NCBI GenBank assembly: GCA_024760905.1
Contig: CM045735.1
Span: 30,104,249 to 30,168,248, forward strand
Direction of reading: 5' to 3'
Length of the DNA: 64,000 nt
Origin: Plotosus lineatus
Lineage: Eukaryota; Chordata; Actinopteri; Siluriformes; Plotosidae
This document shows, piece by piece, positions 10,899 through 22,185 of the stretch; positions within the stretch are counted from its first letter, which is position 1, and the number at the start of each line of letters is the position of its first letter. Made by a program: the position numbers and the translations under genes. The notes beneath the pieces are model-generated. The model worked only from the letters and a program-made list of their open reading frames with translations, searched no databases and was not told the DNA's origin.

Positions 10899-11030
10899 AT
10901 TAAGACAATTTTCCACCGGACGGGGAGGGCAGGCAGAAGAAAAAAATCTGCAGGACCACTAAAAATTTTAGTGGACCTGCAGATTTTTTTCTTTTGCCTG
11001 CCCCCCTGTCCGGTGGAAAATTGTCTTAAT
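10899..11030. repeat. 132-bp near-perfect palindrome
   Basis: The two arms run from attaagacaattttccaccg inward and mirror each other to tgtcttaat at 11030, with the centre at about 10965 (aaaaatttt). Arms of about 65 bp differ at a few bases. It could form a long hairpin. It lies immediately upstream of the idh3b-like exon and may be a fold-back MITE, though no target duplication was identified. Confidence 0.85.
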
Positions 11031-11079
11031 TTCGTGCCCTGATCGGGTATATAAAGGCAGCATTTCCCCTCCACCCCAG

Positions 11080-11200
11080 GCTGCTGATGTACCTGTGGAG
11101 TTTGAGGAATTCCACCTGAGTGAGGTGCAGAACATGGCAAGTGAGGAGAAGCTGGACGAGGTGCTGGGCTCCATGAAGAGCAACAAAGTGGCCATCAAAG
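11080..11200 (+). pseudogene. idh3b: Isolated idh3b-like exon fragment
   Basis: A 121-bp exon-like block is bounded by an acceptor (ctccaccccag) and a donor (gtaatg), with a phase-1 exit. It translates to 40 residues without a stop, including [20 protein letters not shown] and later [11 protein letters not shown]. This strongly resembles the early exon of the beta subunit of mitochondrial NAD-dependent isocitrate dehydrogenase, a TCA-cycle enzyme. The neighbouring exons (for example one beginning KIHTPMEYKG) are not seen in the window. One notable change is Lys near the end (KVAIK) where I recall an Ile in mammals (KVAII). The block is hemmed in by a palindrome and Tc1 copy B, whose terminal repeat starts 9 bp after the donor. 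I read it as a captured or orphaned gene fragment. It could also be a real exon of a gene whose other exons lie outside the window or were misassembled. Confidence 0.75.
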
Positions 11201-11209
11201 GTAATGCTA

Positions 11210-12740
11210 CAGGTCCATCTAAAAAAATTAGCATATTGTGATAAAGTTCATTATTTTCTTTAATGTACGGATAAACATTAGACTTTAATATATTTTAGAT
11301 TCATTACACACAACTGAAGTAGTTCAAGCCTTTTGTTGTTTTAATATTGATAATTTTGGCAAAAAAGTAAAGAAAAACCAAAAATCCCTATCTCAAAATA
11401 TTAGCATATTTCATCCGACCAATAAAAAAAGTGTTTTTAATACAAAAAGCCAACCTTCAAATAATTATGTTCAGTTATGCACGCAATGCTTGGTCGGAAA
11501 TCCTTTTGCAGAAATGACTGCATTAATGCAGCGTGGCATGGAGGCAATCAGCCTGTGGCACTGCTGAGGTGTTATAGAGGCCCAGGATGCTTCGATGGCG
11601 GCTTTAAGCTCATCCACAGTGTTGGGTCTGGTGTCTCTCAACTTTCTCTTCATAATATCCCACAGATTCTCGATGGGGTTCAGGTCAGGAGAGTTGGCAG
11701 GCCAATTGAGCCCAGTAATACCATGGTCAGTAAACCATTTACCAGTGGTTTTGGCACTGTGAGCAGGTGCCAAGCCGTGCTGAAAAATGAAATCTTCATC
11801 TCCATAAAGCTTTTCAGCAGATGGAAGCATGAAGTGCTCCAAAATCTCCTGATAGCTAGCTGCATTGACCCTGCCCTTGATACAACACAGTGGACCAACA
11901 CCAGCAGCTGACATGGCACCCCAGACCATAACTGACTGTGGGGACTTGACACTGGACTTCAGGCATTTTGGCATTTCCTTCTCCCCAGTCTTCCTCCAGA
12001 CTCTGGCACCTTCATTTCCGAATGACATGTAAAATTTGCTTTCATCCAAAAAAGTACTTTGGACCACTGAGCAACAGTCCAGTGCTGCTTCTCTGTAGCC
12101 CAGGTCAGGCGCTTCTGCCGCTGTTTCTGGTTCAAAAGTAGCTTGACCTGGGGAATGCGGCAACTGTAGCCCATTTGCTGCACATGCCTGTGCACGGTGG
12201 CTGTGGATGTTTCTACTCCAGACTCAGTCCACTGCTTCCACAGATCCCCCAAGGTCTGGAATCGGCCCTTCTTTCACTTTTTCCTTCCCACAGATGTCCC
12301 ACTGAGGTGCCTTGATACAGCACTCTGGGAACAGCCTATTCGCTCAGAGATTTCTTTGTGTCTTACCCTCTTGCTTGAGGGTGTCAATGATGGCCTTCTG
12401 GACAGCAGTCAGGTCGGCAGTCTTACCCATGATTGTGGTTTTGAGTAATGAACCAGGCTGGGAGTTTTTAAAAGCCTCAGGAGTTTAGAGTTAATTGGTT
12501 GATTCAGATGATTAGGTTAATAGCTCGTTTAGAGTAACTTTTCATGATATGCTAATTTGAGATAGGAATTTTGGGTTTTCCTGAGCTGTATGCCAGAATC
12601 ATCAATATTAAAACAACAAAAGACCTGAAATATTTCAGCTAGTGTGCAATGAATCTAAAATATATGAAAGTTTAATTTTTATCAGTACATTACAGAAAAT
12701 AATGAACTTTCTCACAATATGCTAATTTTTTGAGGACCAG
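11210..12740 (-). mobile_element. Tc1-like element, family T2 (copy B), both ends present
   Basis: Terminal repeats begin CAGGTCCATCTAAAAAAATT at the left and, in reverse, CTGGTCCTCAAAAAATTAGC at the right, with TA on both sides. The 1.5-kb body holds one transposase gene on the minus strand, broken by a frameshift near 12040-12090. Copies A and B share private substitutions in the right-hand part (for example ttttcctgagctgtatgcc), so they are close relatives or products of a local duplication. Confidence 0.9.
11471..12163 (-). pseudogene. Tc1 transposase, copy B, catalytic Asp lost
   Basis: The 230-residue frame covers the DDE catalytic core: DESKF (first Asp), then FQHGLAPAHS, then [12 protein letters not shown] (the final acidic residue). 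In copies A and C the middle motif reads [10 protein letters not shown], so the second catalytic Asp has become Gly here. The N-terminal part of the same gene lies in another frame at 11959-12252. Frameshift and active-site loss together make this copy inactive. Confidence 0.85.
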
Positions 12741-13753
12741 TATACATAGGAATCCCTCGCTACTTTATGCTTTAATTCATGAGGCTTCAGTTCATCACGG
12801 TTGTTTTTTTTAAAAAAAATAATCATCTAATTTAAAAAATAATGAAATTAAGGAATACAGTCGGCCCTCTACTTACAAAATTAATCCGTTCCAGAGAGTT
12901 TTTCGTAACCTGGAATTTTCGTAAGTCGAGGTGCATTTTACATGTAAAACGCGTGATTCGTTCCAAGGCTCCCAAGACCACCCCATAAACCCTTTAAAAA
13001 TTATAAAAGTACACCAATTTTGTATGAAATATGTATGAAATGTGCGTTAAAAGAAAATTATTTATTAAACCATTGAAACATTTTATGAACATATTAAACC
13101 ATTAACATATTTATTAATTAAACCATTATTAAACATTTTTTATGAACCAATTTTTTTTATTAACCAAACCAAACCATATTAAACATTATTAAACATTTGT
13201 GACACGCTCCGCCAAGTGCAGGAGGCATCGCAGCCCACACCAGAGCTTTTGAGACAGGGCGTGGCTTGTCCGGACCTCCGATCTGTCAAGCAGGCAAGTG
13301 CGCTTTGAACACTTGTTTCGTACTCAACATTCACTCGTTTGCTTGAGGGATCGGGGGTCCGGATAAGCCGCGTTTTGCTCACATTCAGCGGAGTGCGCCA
13401 CATTTATTAAACCTTTACTGAATTAAACAACTTAAAAACGAAAAAATAAGCTGCAATGAGCACTCTTGAAACTCATGAACCAACAGTACAGCTCTCTTTG
13501 ACGTGTGTGACAAACAAGCTTTATGGGTGCAGTACTATGGCGATTCAGCTCCCTCCTGGCCAATGGAAGGCCAATGGGAGGTCAGCAGGGCAGGATGTTG
13601 GGAGAAAGAAAATGAGAGAGCATCTCCGCATTGCTTGAATGGCACGTTTGGTGCTTTTTGTAAGAAGAGGTTGTTTCGTATACAGAGGGGAAAAATTAAG
13701 TAAAATGTTTTTCGTAACCTGGATTTTTTGTGTTCAGAGGTTTTCGTAAGTAG

Positions 13754-15133
13754 TGTGTTATGGTCTGTGCTGGCACACGCCATTAATTCTCTTCTCTAGT
13801 CATTGCAGGCGTTGGCGAGGGACGTGGCGGTTGTCGGCAGGCGAGTTCCAGCAGAGCGCACCTGGTCCCAATCTGCAATCAGCAAGCAGCCAGCTATAAA
13901 TGGGAGCGGCGCACTTCCCTCTGCTGTCAGAAGATTGCTTTCCCCCGTGATTCTGCTCCTCGGCTTCCTCTTTGACCCCTGGTTCTTGCTTCATGCTCGA
14001 CCAGTTCCCTTGACTAAGTATTCCCGTGATTTACAGTTCCTAGTGCTTAATAAATCGTTTGAACCTCCTTTTGGTCTCCTGCATCTCTGGGTCCAACGCA
14101 TACACCCCAGGTTTAACAGAATCTTCTGACCTGAAACGTGGACCCAGCGGAGACCGCGCAGCTTCAGCAGACACTATCCGATCAGGGCGCCCTGCTGGGA
14201 CGATACGACTCCACCTTGCATCAGATGATGGACATGATGGACAATCTCCACCACATAAACACCAGCCTGGCGCAGCTCGGCGGAAGGATGGACGCCGTCG
14301 CCACGCCTCGCTGCCGCAACCCTGCCCCCTCATCCTTCACTTTCCGCTTCGGCATCAGCGCCAGCGATACTCACTGCGCACCGAGAACCACTCATCCCCA
14401 CTCCGGCCAGGTATTCGGGCGCGATCGGCTCCTGCGCACAATTCCTTCACCAGTGCTCGCTCGTCTTCAGCCAGCGGTCGCTCACATACTCCACTGATCA
14501 AGAAAAAACCTCCATCATTAGCCTACTCACGGAGCAAGCCTCGTCCTGGGCGCGAACGATCGCCACCCACACCCTGGAAGTATGCTCCCAGTTAGACCAG
14601 TTCATGCGAGAAATGAAGAAGGTTTTCCATCATCCGGCAAAAGGGGAGGAGGCGAGCTCCCAACTCCTATGAATTCGGCAAGACTCACAGTCGGTGGCGG
14701 AGTATGCTATCTGATTCCGGATTCTCACCATCGAAAGCGGCTGGAACGACCTCGTGCTTTGGGGAGCTTTCCTGCAGGGGCTAAATGAACGGCTGAAAAA
14801 CGAGCTCACGGCCCGAGACGAGACGAATACCCTTGAGGAGTTAATCGCCTTGTCTACCAGACTGAACAACCGGCTGAGAGAGAGGGATAGATCCCAGAAG
14901 GGGGCCCCACCTCGAACTCACTCGCTATTTCCCCCTCTGAGGGAGGATTATGGTCAAGAACCCAAGCAGGTGAACCACACCAGACTGACGGCTGAAGAGA
15001 GGCACCGGCGGCTGGCCAACGGTCTCTGCATCTACTGCGCCGAGAAGGGCCATTAGCTACAGTTCCTAGTGCTTAATAAATCGCTTTTGGTCTCTGCATC
15101 TCTGGGTCCAATGCATACACCCCAGGTTTAACA
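13754..15133 (+). mobile_element. Ty3/gypsy-type LTR retrotransposon, internally deleted
   Basis: The 5' LTR is about 13754-14118 (TGTGTTATGG... to ...TTTAACA). A truncated 3' LTR at about 15058-15133 repeats its last part (cagttcctagtgcttaataa). Between them only gag-like sequence remains; protease, reverse transcriptase and integrase are gone. The flanking 3-bp TAG may be the visible part of the target duplication. A related solo LTR is probable at 51780-52065. Confidence 0.8.
14138..15056 (+). pseudogene. Degraded gag gene of the LTR element
   Basis: The start reads MDPAETAQLQQTLSDQGALL, typical in style of gag proteins of fish Sushi-like gypsy elements. A second frame at 14754-15056 gives the capsid C-terminal part (LWGAFLQGLNERLKNELTAR) and the first half of a CCHC zinc knuckle (CIYCAEKGH), cut off by the joined 3' LTR. 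At least one frameshift separates the two parts. It would have formed the particle shell but cannot now. Confidence 0.8.
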
Positions 15134-15288
15134 TAGAGGGCCGACTGTACTGGGAAAAAAGATCAGGAAAATGCCACAAAACAAAGCCAATTGTGCAAAA
15201 AAACATCAAAACTACTGTACTTACATTTTTATGTGAGATGCGCATCTGAGTGTGTGCACGCACATCTGCGTGCACGCGTGCGCATCTG

Positions 15289-18200
15289 TATCTTCTTTTC
15301 CTTTCGGCTGTTCCCTTCAGGGGTCACCAGGGCGAATCCTCTGCCTCCATCTCACCCTATCCTCTGCATCATCTACTCTTACACCAACGACCTTCATGTC
15401 CTTCTTCACCACATCCATAAATCTTTTCTTTGGTCTTCCTCTACCAGGCAGAAGGACTAGTTACAGCCTCAGCATCCTACTACCAATATACTCACTATCC
15501 CTCCTCTGTACATATCCAAACCATCTCAATCTAGCCTCTTTGACTTTGTCTCCAAAACCTCGAACATGTGCTGTCCCTCTGATGTACTCATTCCTGATCC
15601 TATCCATCCTCGTTACTCCCAAAGAGAACCTCAACATTTTCATCTCCGCTACCTCCAGCTCTGCCTCCTGTCTTTTCCCCATGGCCACTGTTTCTAAACC
15701 AGACAACATTGCTGGCCTCAACACCGTCTTGTACACTTTTCCTTTCATTCTTGCCGATACCTTCCTATCACACATCACACCGGAAACTTTTCTCCAACCA
15801 TTCCAACCTGCCTGCACATGCTTCTTCACCTCTTTTCCACACTCTCCATTGCTCTGGACTGTTGAGCGTAAGTACTTCAAATCCTCCACCTTCTTTATTT
15901 CTGCTCCCTGTAACCTCACCGTTCCTCTTGGGTCCTTGTCGTTCACACACATGTATTCTGTCTTACTGAGACTAACCTTCATTCCCCTCCTTTCCAGGGC
16001 ATACCTCCACCTCTCTAGATTTTCCTCCACTTGTTCACTGCTCTAACTACAGATCACGATGTCATCTGCAAACATCATAGTCCATGGGGAATCTTATCTA
16101 ACCTTGTCTGTCAACCTGTCTATCACCATAGCAAACAAGAAGGAGCTCAGAGCTGATTCTTGATGCAGTCCCACCTCCACCTTGAACTCTGTCACACCGA
16201 GAGCACATCTCAGCACTGTCTTACATCTCTCATGCATGTCCTGCACCACTCTAACATACTTCTCTGCCACTCCAGACTTCCTCATGCAATACCACAGTTC
16301 CTCGCTCAGCACCCTGTCATATGCTTTCTCCAGATCCACAAAGGCACAATGCAGCTCCTGATCTTTTCTGTACTTTTCTATTAATATCTTCAAAGCAAAC
16401 ACTGCACCTGTGGTGCTCTTTCTTGGCATGAAACCAAACTGTTGTTCACAAATGCTGACCTCTGCCCTTAGTCAAGCTTCCACTATTCTTTCCCATAACT
16501 TCATCTTATGGCTCATCAACTTTATCCCTCTGTAGTTGCCACAACTCTGCACGCCTCCCTTGTCCTTAAAAATGGGCACCAGAACACTTCTCCATTACTC
16601 CGGCATCCTCTCACTCTAAGACCTTGTTGAATGTTCTTGTCAGAAAATCTACTGCTACCTCTCCTAGACACTTCCATACCTCCACCGGTATGTCATGAGG
16701 ACCAACTGCCTTTCCATTCTTCATCCTCTTCAATGCCCTCCTCACTTCACCCTTACTAATCTTTGCTACTTCCTGATCCTCAACGGTCACCTCTTCTACT
16801 CTTTTTTCTCTCTCATTTTCGTCATTCGTCAGCTCTTCAAAATACTCTTTGCATCTTCACAACACACTTCTGTCATCAGTCAAAGCATTTCCCACTCTGT
16901 CCTTAATCATCCAATTTGCTGCACATCCTTCCCATCTCTATTTCTCTGCTATGCTAACCTGTATAAATCATTTTCTCCCTCCTTACTGTCCAACCTAGCA
17001 TACAAGTCATCATACGCCTTCTGTTTGGCCTTTGACACCGCTACCTTCGCCTTATGCTGTGTCTCTCGTACTCCTGTTTACTCTCTTTGGTCCTCTGTTT
17101 CCCACTTCTTCTTAGCTAACATCTTCCTTTGTACACACTCCTGCACTTCATTCCACCATCAAGTCTCCTTATCCACTTTCCTTCCAGATGACACACCAAG
17201 TACTCTCCTACCTGTCTCCCTGATCACATTAGCTGTAATTGTCCAGTCATCCGGAAGCACTTCCTGACTACCCAAAGCCTGTTTCAACTCCTTGAAGACA
17301 ACATGACACTCTTCCTTTTTCAGCTTCCACCACTTTGTCTTCTGCTCTGCCTTTGCTTTCTTCACCTTCCTCACCATCAACGTCATCCTGCACACCACCA
17401 TCCTATGCTGTTTGGCAACACTCTCACTCACTACTACTTTGTAGTCACTGACTTCCTTCAAATTACATCGCCGACAAGATGTAGTCTACCTGTGTGCTCC
17501 TATTTCCGCTTTTATTCACATTTATTAAGTCACCCTATGGTCCTGTCTTTTCTGGAAAAAAGTACTCACCACAGCCATTTCCATACTTTTCACAAAATCA
17601 ATCAACATGTCCTGTGTTCCTGTCCTGGATACCAAACCTGCCCATCACTTCCTCGTCCCCTCTGTTGCCTGCACCAGCATGTCCACTGAAGTCTGCACCA
17701 ATGACCACTCTTTCCCCTCTGGGGGTACTCTGCAGTACTTCATCTAACTCACTCCAGAATCTCTCCTTCTCTTCTAGCTCACATCCTGCCTGTGGGGCAT
17801 AAGCACTAACAACATTGAACGTCACATCTTCAATTTCCAACTTGAAATTCAACACTCTATGTGACGCTCTTTGCACTTCTAGAACATTCCTGACCAACCC
17901 CTCCTTCAAGATCACTCCTACTCCATTTCTCTTCCCATCCACACCATGATAATACAGCTTAAACCCCGCTCCTAAGCTTCTAGCCTTGCTACCTTTCCAC
18001 CTGGTCTCCCGAACACACAGTATGTCCACCTTCCTCCTCTGCATCATGTCAGTCAGCTCTCTACCTTTTCCTGTCACAGTTCCGGCATTCAAAGTCCCTA
18101 CTCTCAGACCTAGACTCATGCCTTTCCTCTTCTCTCTCTGCCTGCGGACACGCCTCCCATCTCTCCGTCTTTGACCTCTGCTTCTTCGACCAACAGTAGT

Positions 18201-18400
18201 CCAATTTCCAACAGCACCCTGTTGGTTAACAGCACTGATGGCGGTCGTTGTTAACCCGGGCCTCAACTGATCCGGTATGGGATTCATATTCTTAACTCGC
18301 ATGTTTTATATGGCATTGGTATTATGCCGGATGCCCTTCCTGACGCAACCCTCTGCATTTATCCAGGCTTGGGACCGGCGTGAGGGTGAACACTAGCTCA
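15289..18400 (-). mobile_element. RTE-type non-LTR retrotransposon (LINE), nearly full length
   Basis: On the minus strand it encodes an apurinic-type endonuclease (17598-18302), then reverse transcriptase fragments (16094-16429 with [11 protein letters not shown]) and a C-terminal region (15461-16030, with SLSKTEYMCVN and [17 protein letters not shown]). The frames are broken many times. The 3' end of the element is at 15289 inside MITE X3. Related 3' parts lie at 55505-57150 and 63735-64000. Confidence 0.88.
17598..18302 (-). pseudogene. LINE endonuclease domain
   Basis: The 234-residue frame holds the APE-like endonuclease that nicks target DNA: GTLNAGTVTGKGRELTD at the start, then the metal/catalytic region DILCVRETRWKG and VVSAYAPQAG and a late GADFSGHAG. 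In active enzymes these read ETRW, YAP and GDFN. Here the last one is GADFS, so it may be weakened. The downstream reverse transcriptase is in other frames. Confidence 0.8.
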
Positions 18401-18640
18401 CAGCTGCTGTATGTGTGTGTATTTATATTTTATTTACATCCTATGCATTATTTTTGAAAGTTTAATTCTTATTACAAGCATTTATAGCATGGAATATGTA
18501 TTTATTGATATTTTCCACAGTACATGTACCTATACATTAGTCAGGGGGGGGTTGATCCTACTTCGCAGAATTCGGCAGTCACGGGTGGATCTCGGTCACA
18601 ATTAACCGTGAAAAGTGAGAGATCCCTGTTTTACATATTT

Positions 18641-18642
<2 letters not shown>

Positions 18643-18693
<51 letters not shown>
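18643..18693. repeat. (TA)n microsatellite
   Basis: About 25 TA units lie next to the right end of MITE X3. Confidence 0.95.
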
Positions 18694-18697
<4 letters not shown>

Positions 18698-18699
18698 TA

Positions 18700-19278
18700 T
18701 ACAGTATATAAAAAACACCTAGGTTGGTGGATCCTATGACAACAGACATCAAATCAATACCAAAGAGAGAAGCAATGATACGACAGTCCACACACTTAGT
18801 GTGGTGTTTTGGTGTTTGATGTCAGGTGTAATGCAATCCCATGTTTCCTTCTATTTCAGTACATTTAAAATAAATTAAATTCTTTGCAGACAGAGTTTTA
18901 TATGTCATATTCTTTACACAAACATGATGCACATTTCATATAAGGTTGACAGCTGGGTTGGCCTCCCTTGTAATTACTTTTTGTTTTGATTACAAGTCCA
19001 GATTTGCAAATTTTCTCAGCTTGGAAACATAATCTTCCATTTTGATGAGGTGGATTGTAAAGAAAATATGAACAAAAGATTGCAAGTTGAAGAATTTGTG
19101 GGCCCACAAGTGCCCCCTGGAGCAGCACAGAAAGGCGCTGCCTCACCGCACAGCTCCACCCTGTATCTGAACAGAGCATATGGAAATTCTGCTATTCTTT
19201 ATTGAAAAAATTATTGCAATATGGGATTCAAACGGTAAAATGGTTGTGCATTGGGTAATACACACGAGCTGACAAATA
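18700..19278. other. No confirmed gene; a Cys-rich minus-strand frame
   Basis: The minus-strand frame at 18898-19179 (93 residues) ends with a Cys-rich stretch (KICKSG, then SCQPYMKCASCLCKEYD). I see no recognisable family, signal peptide or convincing splice borders. It may be part of an unrecognised repeat or an old gene fragment. Confidence 0.25.
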
Positions 19279-19502
19279 CAGTGGTACCTCATCTAACGAG
19301 TAACCCTTATAACGATTTTTCCATGATACGAGCTTCGAACCCACCAAAAATCTGCTACATTCAAAGAGCAAAAATTCACTTTATGAGCTCTCACGCGCGA
19401 CTATAAATTGTGTCTACTGCACTTCATATCATTTGCTCGGTGCTTTTTCCCCTACACCATAGCGCTACCGGAGTGGATGTGCAATTACACTTAATTCTAG
19501 TA

Positions 19503-20492
19503 CAGATGCTCCCCGACTTACGTTCATTCGTTTTTGGGTTTTTTTCCAAAAAAAAAATCGTCAAATTTTGAGTTTAGATGTACCAACGTAGTATGCTAAT
19601 GTAATGACGCAATGATGTAATGCTGCTGCGTCCATTGCTTCATGGCACACTTAACGTGCCCCTCCTTCTTCCCAGTTCAGTTATATATCATTTTTTTATA
19701 TCAGTTATATAGCGTGTTACCCTTGTGTTAAGACGTCGTCTCTGTGATCTTTGTGTTTACACTGTTTTGCAGACTTTTGTAATCCTAAGCAAATATGGTT
19801 GGTCACAGGCGTAAGCCTACTAGCATGGGTGCAAGTCTCATACACAGATGAATTAACTATCTACTCGGATCGGCGCAATCTACCATGCATACTCAGTTAA
19901 GCAAAGAGAGTTGTAAAAAGAAAGAACTCCCTGCTCTGCTGGTGATTCACATCAGTGCAGGCCGAGTACCAAACGAGTACAGTATTCAACTGCGCCCTTG
20001 CTCACTTGAAAGACCGGAAGTCCGTATAACCTGCACTTTATTTCAAGCACAAAGTAAACTACTATAGGTGTTGAGCTCCTCAAATATTGTAAGCGTTGAT
20101 TGGCCGTTTTAAGCTTCATGTCGGCTCACATTCATGTAAAGTGACCATCTGCCGACCATCGGAACCATTTACAAGCAGAAAGATCACATCATAGAGAATG
20201 TTAAAGGTTATATTTGATACTGTATTTGATATTTGATGATTGAATTTGATTAAAATTTATCTCTTTGAAATTAATTTCAAATAAATTAAATTCAAGCAAA
20301 ATAATGTTGATATTATTCTACAATGTTATGTTTACAATCATTGATTTAGGGGTGTTTTATGATATGGTAAATGGTATTTATGGATGTATAGTGCAGTATG
20401 AGCGTCATACGTCACAGTAACAACTTACGTTCACTTTCAATTTACGTTCGGCCATCCAGAACCAATTAAAAACATAAGTCGGGGAGCGTCTG
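19503..20492. mobile_element. MITE family Y (copy Y1)
   Basis: Terminal inverted repeats CAGATGCTCCCCGACTTACG and CATAAGTCGGGGAGCGTCTG are flanked by TA. Other copies lie at 42006-42576 and 54136-55120. No coding capacity was seen. Confidence 0.88.
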
Positions 20493-20800
20493 TACAGCAT
20501 GGAAAAAAAGCATGCACCCCAAGGGTCATACGTGCCCCCTGGAATCACACGCCACTATTTGAGAAGCACTGGCCTTGTGGGAGCTCACCACGAGCCTTTC
20601 CTCACTGGCATTCATAGCGTGCACACGCACAAAATTCTCCTCCTCCTGTTACGCACCACTTCCTGCCTGCCCACATGACATCTTCGCCACAGTCAATGAT
20701 CGGAAGGGTGAGTTGACTTATTGTTTATTCTTGTTTTATTATTATTTATAAATAATATGAATGTACCTGTATTAATATTATTATTATTATGAAATATGTA

Positions 20801-21972
20801 CAGTAGGCCCTCATTATTCATGGGGGTTTGGTTCCAGCCCTTCCTGCGAATGAAGATAATCCGCGAGTTCTGTACTCGGAAGTAAAACCCCATGTATAAT
20901 ATTACATGCGCGAATGATCAACCGGAACTAAAATACTATGTATCTATTACATGTGCTAAAATATGCTTCTGAAACACATTCTACAGACAGTCTTACTCAT
21001 TAATACAGTATTAATGGAGTAAAATGTAGTAATGATTAAGAAAAACTTTTTAATTTTGTACTGTGATATTTATTGATAAAATAATAAATATTATACAGCA
21101 TATATACTGTGTATAAGAACACCTTTAAATGAATTTTAAATGAAACATACAGCACTGAAGTTTTCAAAAATGCCCACTGGAGGAAGGTATTGCATTACCG
21201 TATTTGTGAGTCATGAGATGACTGAATTCAGGTATGAACTGCATTTAGTTCAAGCATGTCCGCCACGCCCCTCAGCCGGAGCGGGTATAAAACAGTTCGA
21301 GAGTGAGAGTTAGAGCGTTACAATTCAAAGAAACGGTGACGTGATGCGAGTTAATCCTCTTGGCGCAGAGGTGAGCGTGCTCAGCCACACCCCCTCAGCC
21401 AAAGCAATGCAAAAACAGAGGCACAGCTGCCAAAATCAAAGTCCTCCCAAAACACAGACCATAACAAAAAGGACATAAAAGAACAAGAAATGTAATAAAT
21501 GGAATTAACAAAACAAAATGAGAAACATGCTACACCACAGTAAATAAAATCACACACAAACATTCTAAACATTAACTTGGGTACCGTACTGGAATAATAA
21601 TTGAAAGACTTTAATAGTGGAGTGTTTTACAACAGTTCAGATGATTATTCCTCTTCAGGCACTTCAGAGGAAACTCATTTCTTCCAGAGAAAGTCTTATT
21701 TCTTCAGAAGAGGCATCCAACGTCATTACCTTTTTCTGGTGCTTAGCCGACATTTGAGTGGCATCATAGAGATTCACTGGTAATTAAAACACACTAAAAA
21801 GACTCATTGACAACTTGTGTGCGAATGTGGAAAAAGGGCCGTTACATCATCTCAACCAATCAGCAGGAAGGAGGACAGCCATTGGCTGAATTTGAATGAC
21901 ATGAAAGTTGCACGGCAATCCGCAAATATGCAAACAGTGAGTGCAAAACGGCGAATAGTCCAGGGCTTACTG
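20801..21972. mobile_element. MITE family W (copy W1)
   Basis: The ends are CAGTAGGCCCTCATTATTC and GCGAATAGTCCAGGGCTTACTG, with TA flanks. It is homologous along its length to W2 at 36013-37212. No transposase-like frame was seen. Confidence 0.88.
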
Positions 21973-22185
21973 TATTGTTTTTTCATGTTTAAGGTCAAAC
22001 ATGTGTTTGTGGCAGATTATATGAGTTTGAGAGGGGGTTGGAACACATTAATTGGTTTTCTGTTATTTCTTATGGGAACAATTGTTTCATCTAACGAACT
22101 TTTTGGCTTATGAGCTCACCCTCAGAATGGATTAGATTTGTTAGCTGAGGTATCACTGTATTAACATTTATATTTTGATTAATTT

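Larger units (their letters stand above)
12858..15147. mobile_element. Tigger-related MITE, family V' (copy V4), hosting an LTR element
   Basis: It begins CAGTCGGCCCTCTACTTAC, ends GAGGGCCGACTG and has TA on both sides. Copy V5 at 32654-33214 is the uninterrupted form. The interior is related to V1-V3 (CCAATGGAAGGCCAATGGGA). An LTR retrotransposon remnant occupies 13754-15133. Confidence 0.8.
12744..18629 (+). mobile_element. MITE family X (copy X3), interrupted by two nested insertions
   Basis: The left end (aggaatccctcgctac at 12748) and right end (gtgagagatccctg at 18629) belong to family X. The interior is continuous with X1/X5 once the V4 element (12858-15147) and an RTE LINE (15289-18400) are removed. 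The remaining X pieces are 12744-12857, 15148-15288 and 18401-18629. Confidence 0.75.
19279..22158. mobile_element. Tigger-related MITE, family Z, hosting Y1 and W1
   Basis: It begins CAGTGGTACCTCATCTAACG, ends TTAGCTGAGGTATCACTG and has TA flanks (19277-19278 and 22159-22160). Two other MITEs, Y1 and W1, are inserted inside. The right end lies about 28 bp beyond the P2X gene's polyadenylation signal. Confidence 0.8.

Noticed and set aside
15252..16046. 264-residue plus-strand frame rich in Ser, Leu and Phe
   Set aside because: It is the antisense of the LINE reverse-transcriptase region and has no domain of its own.
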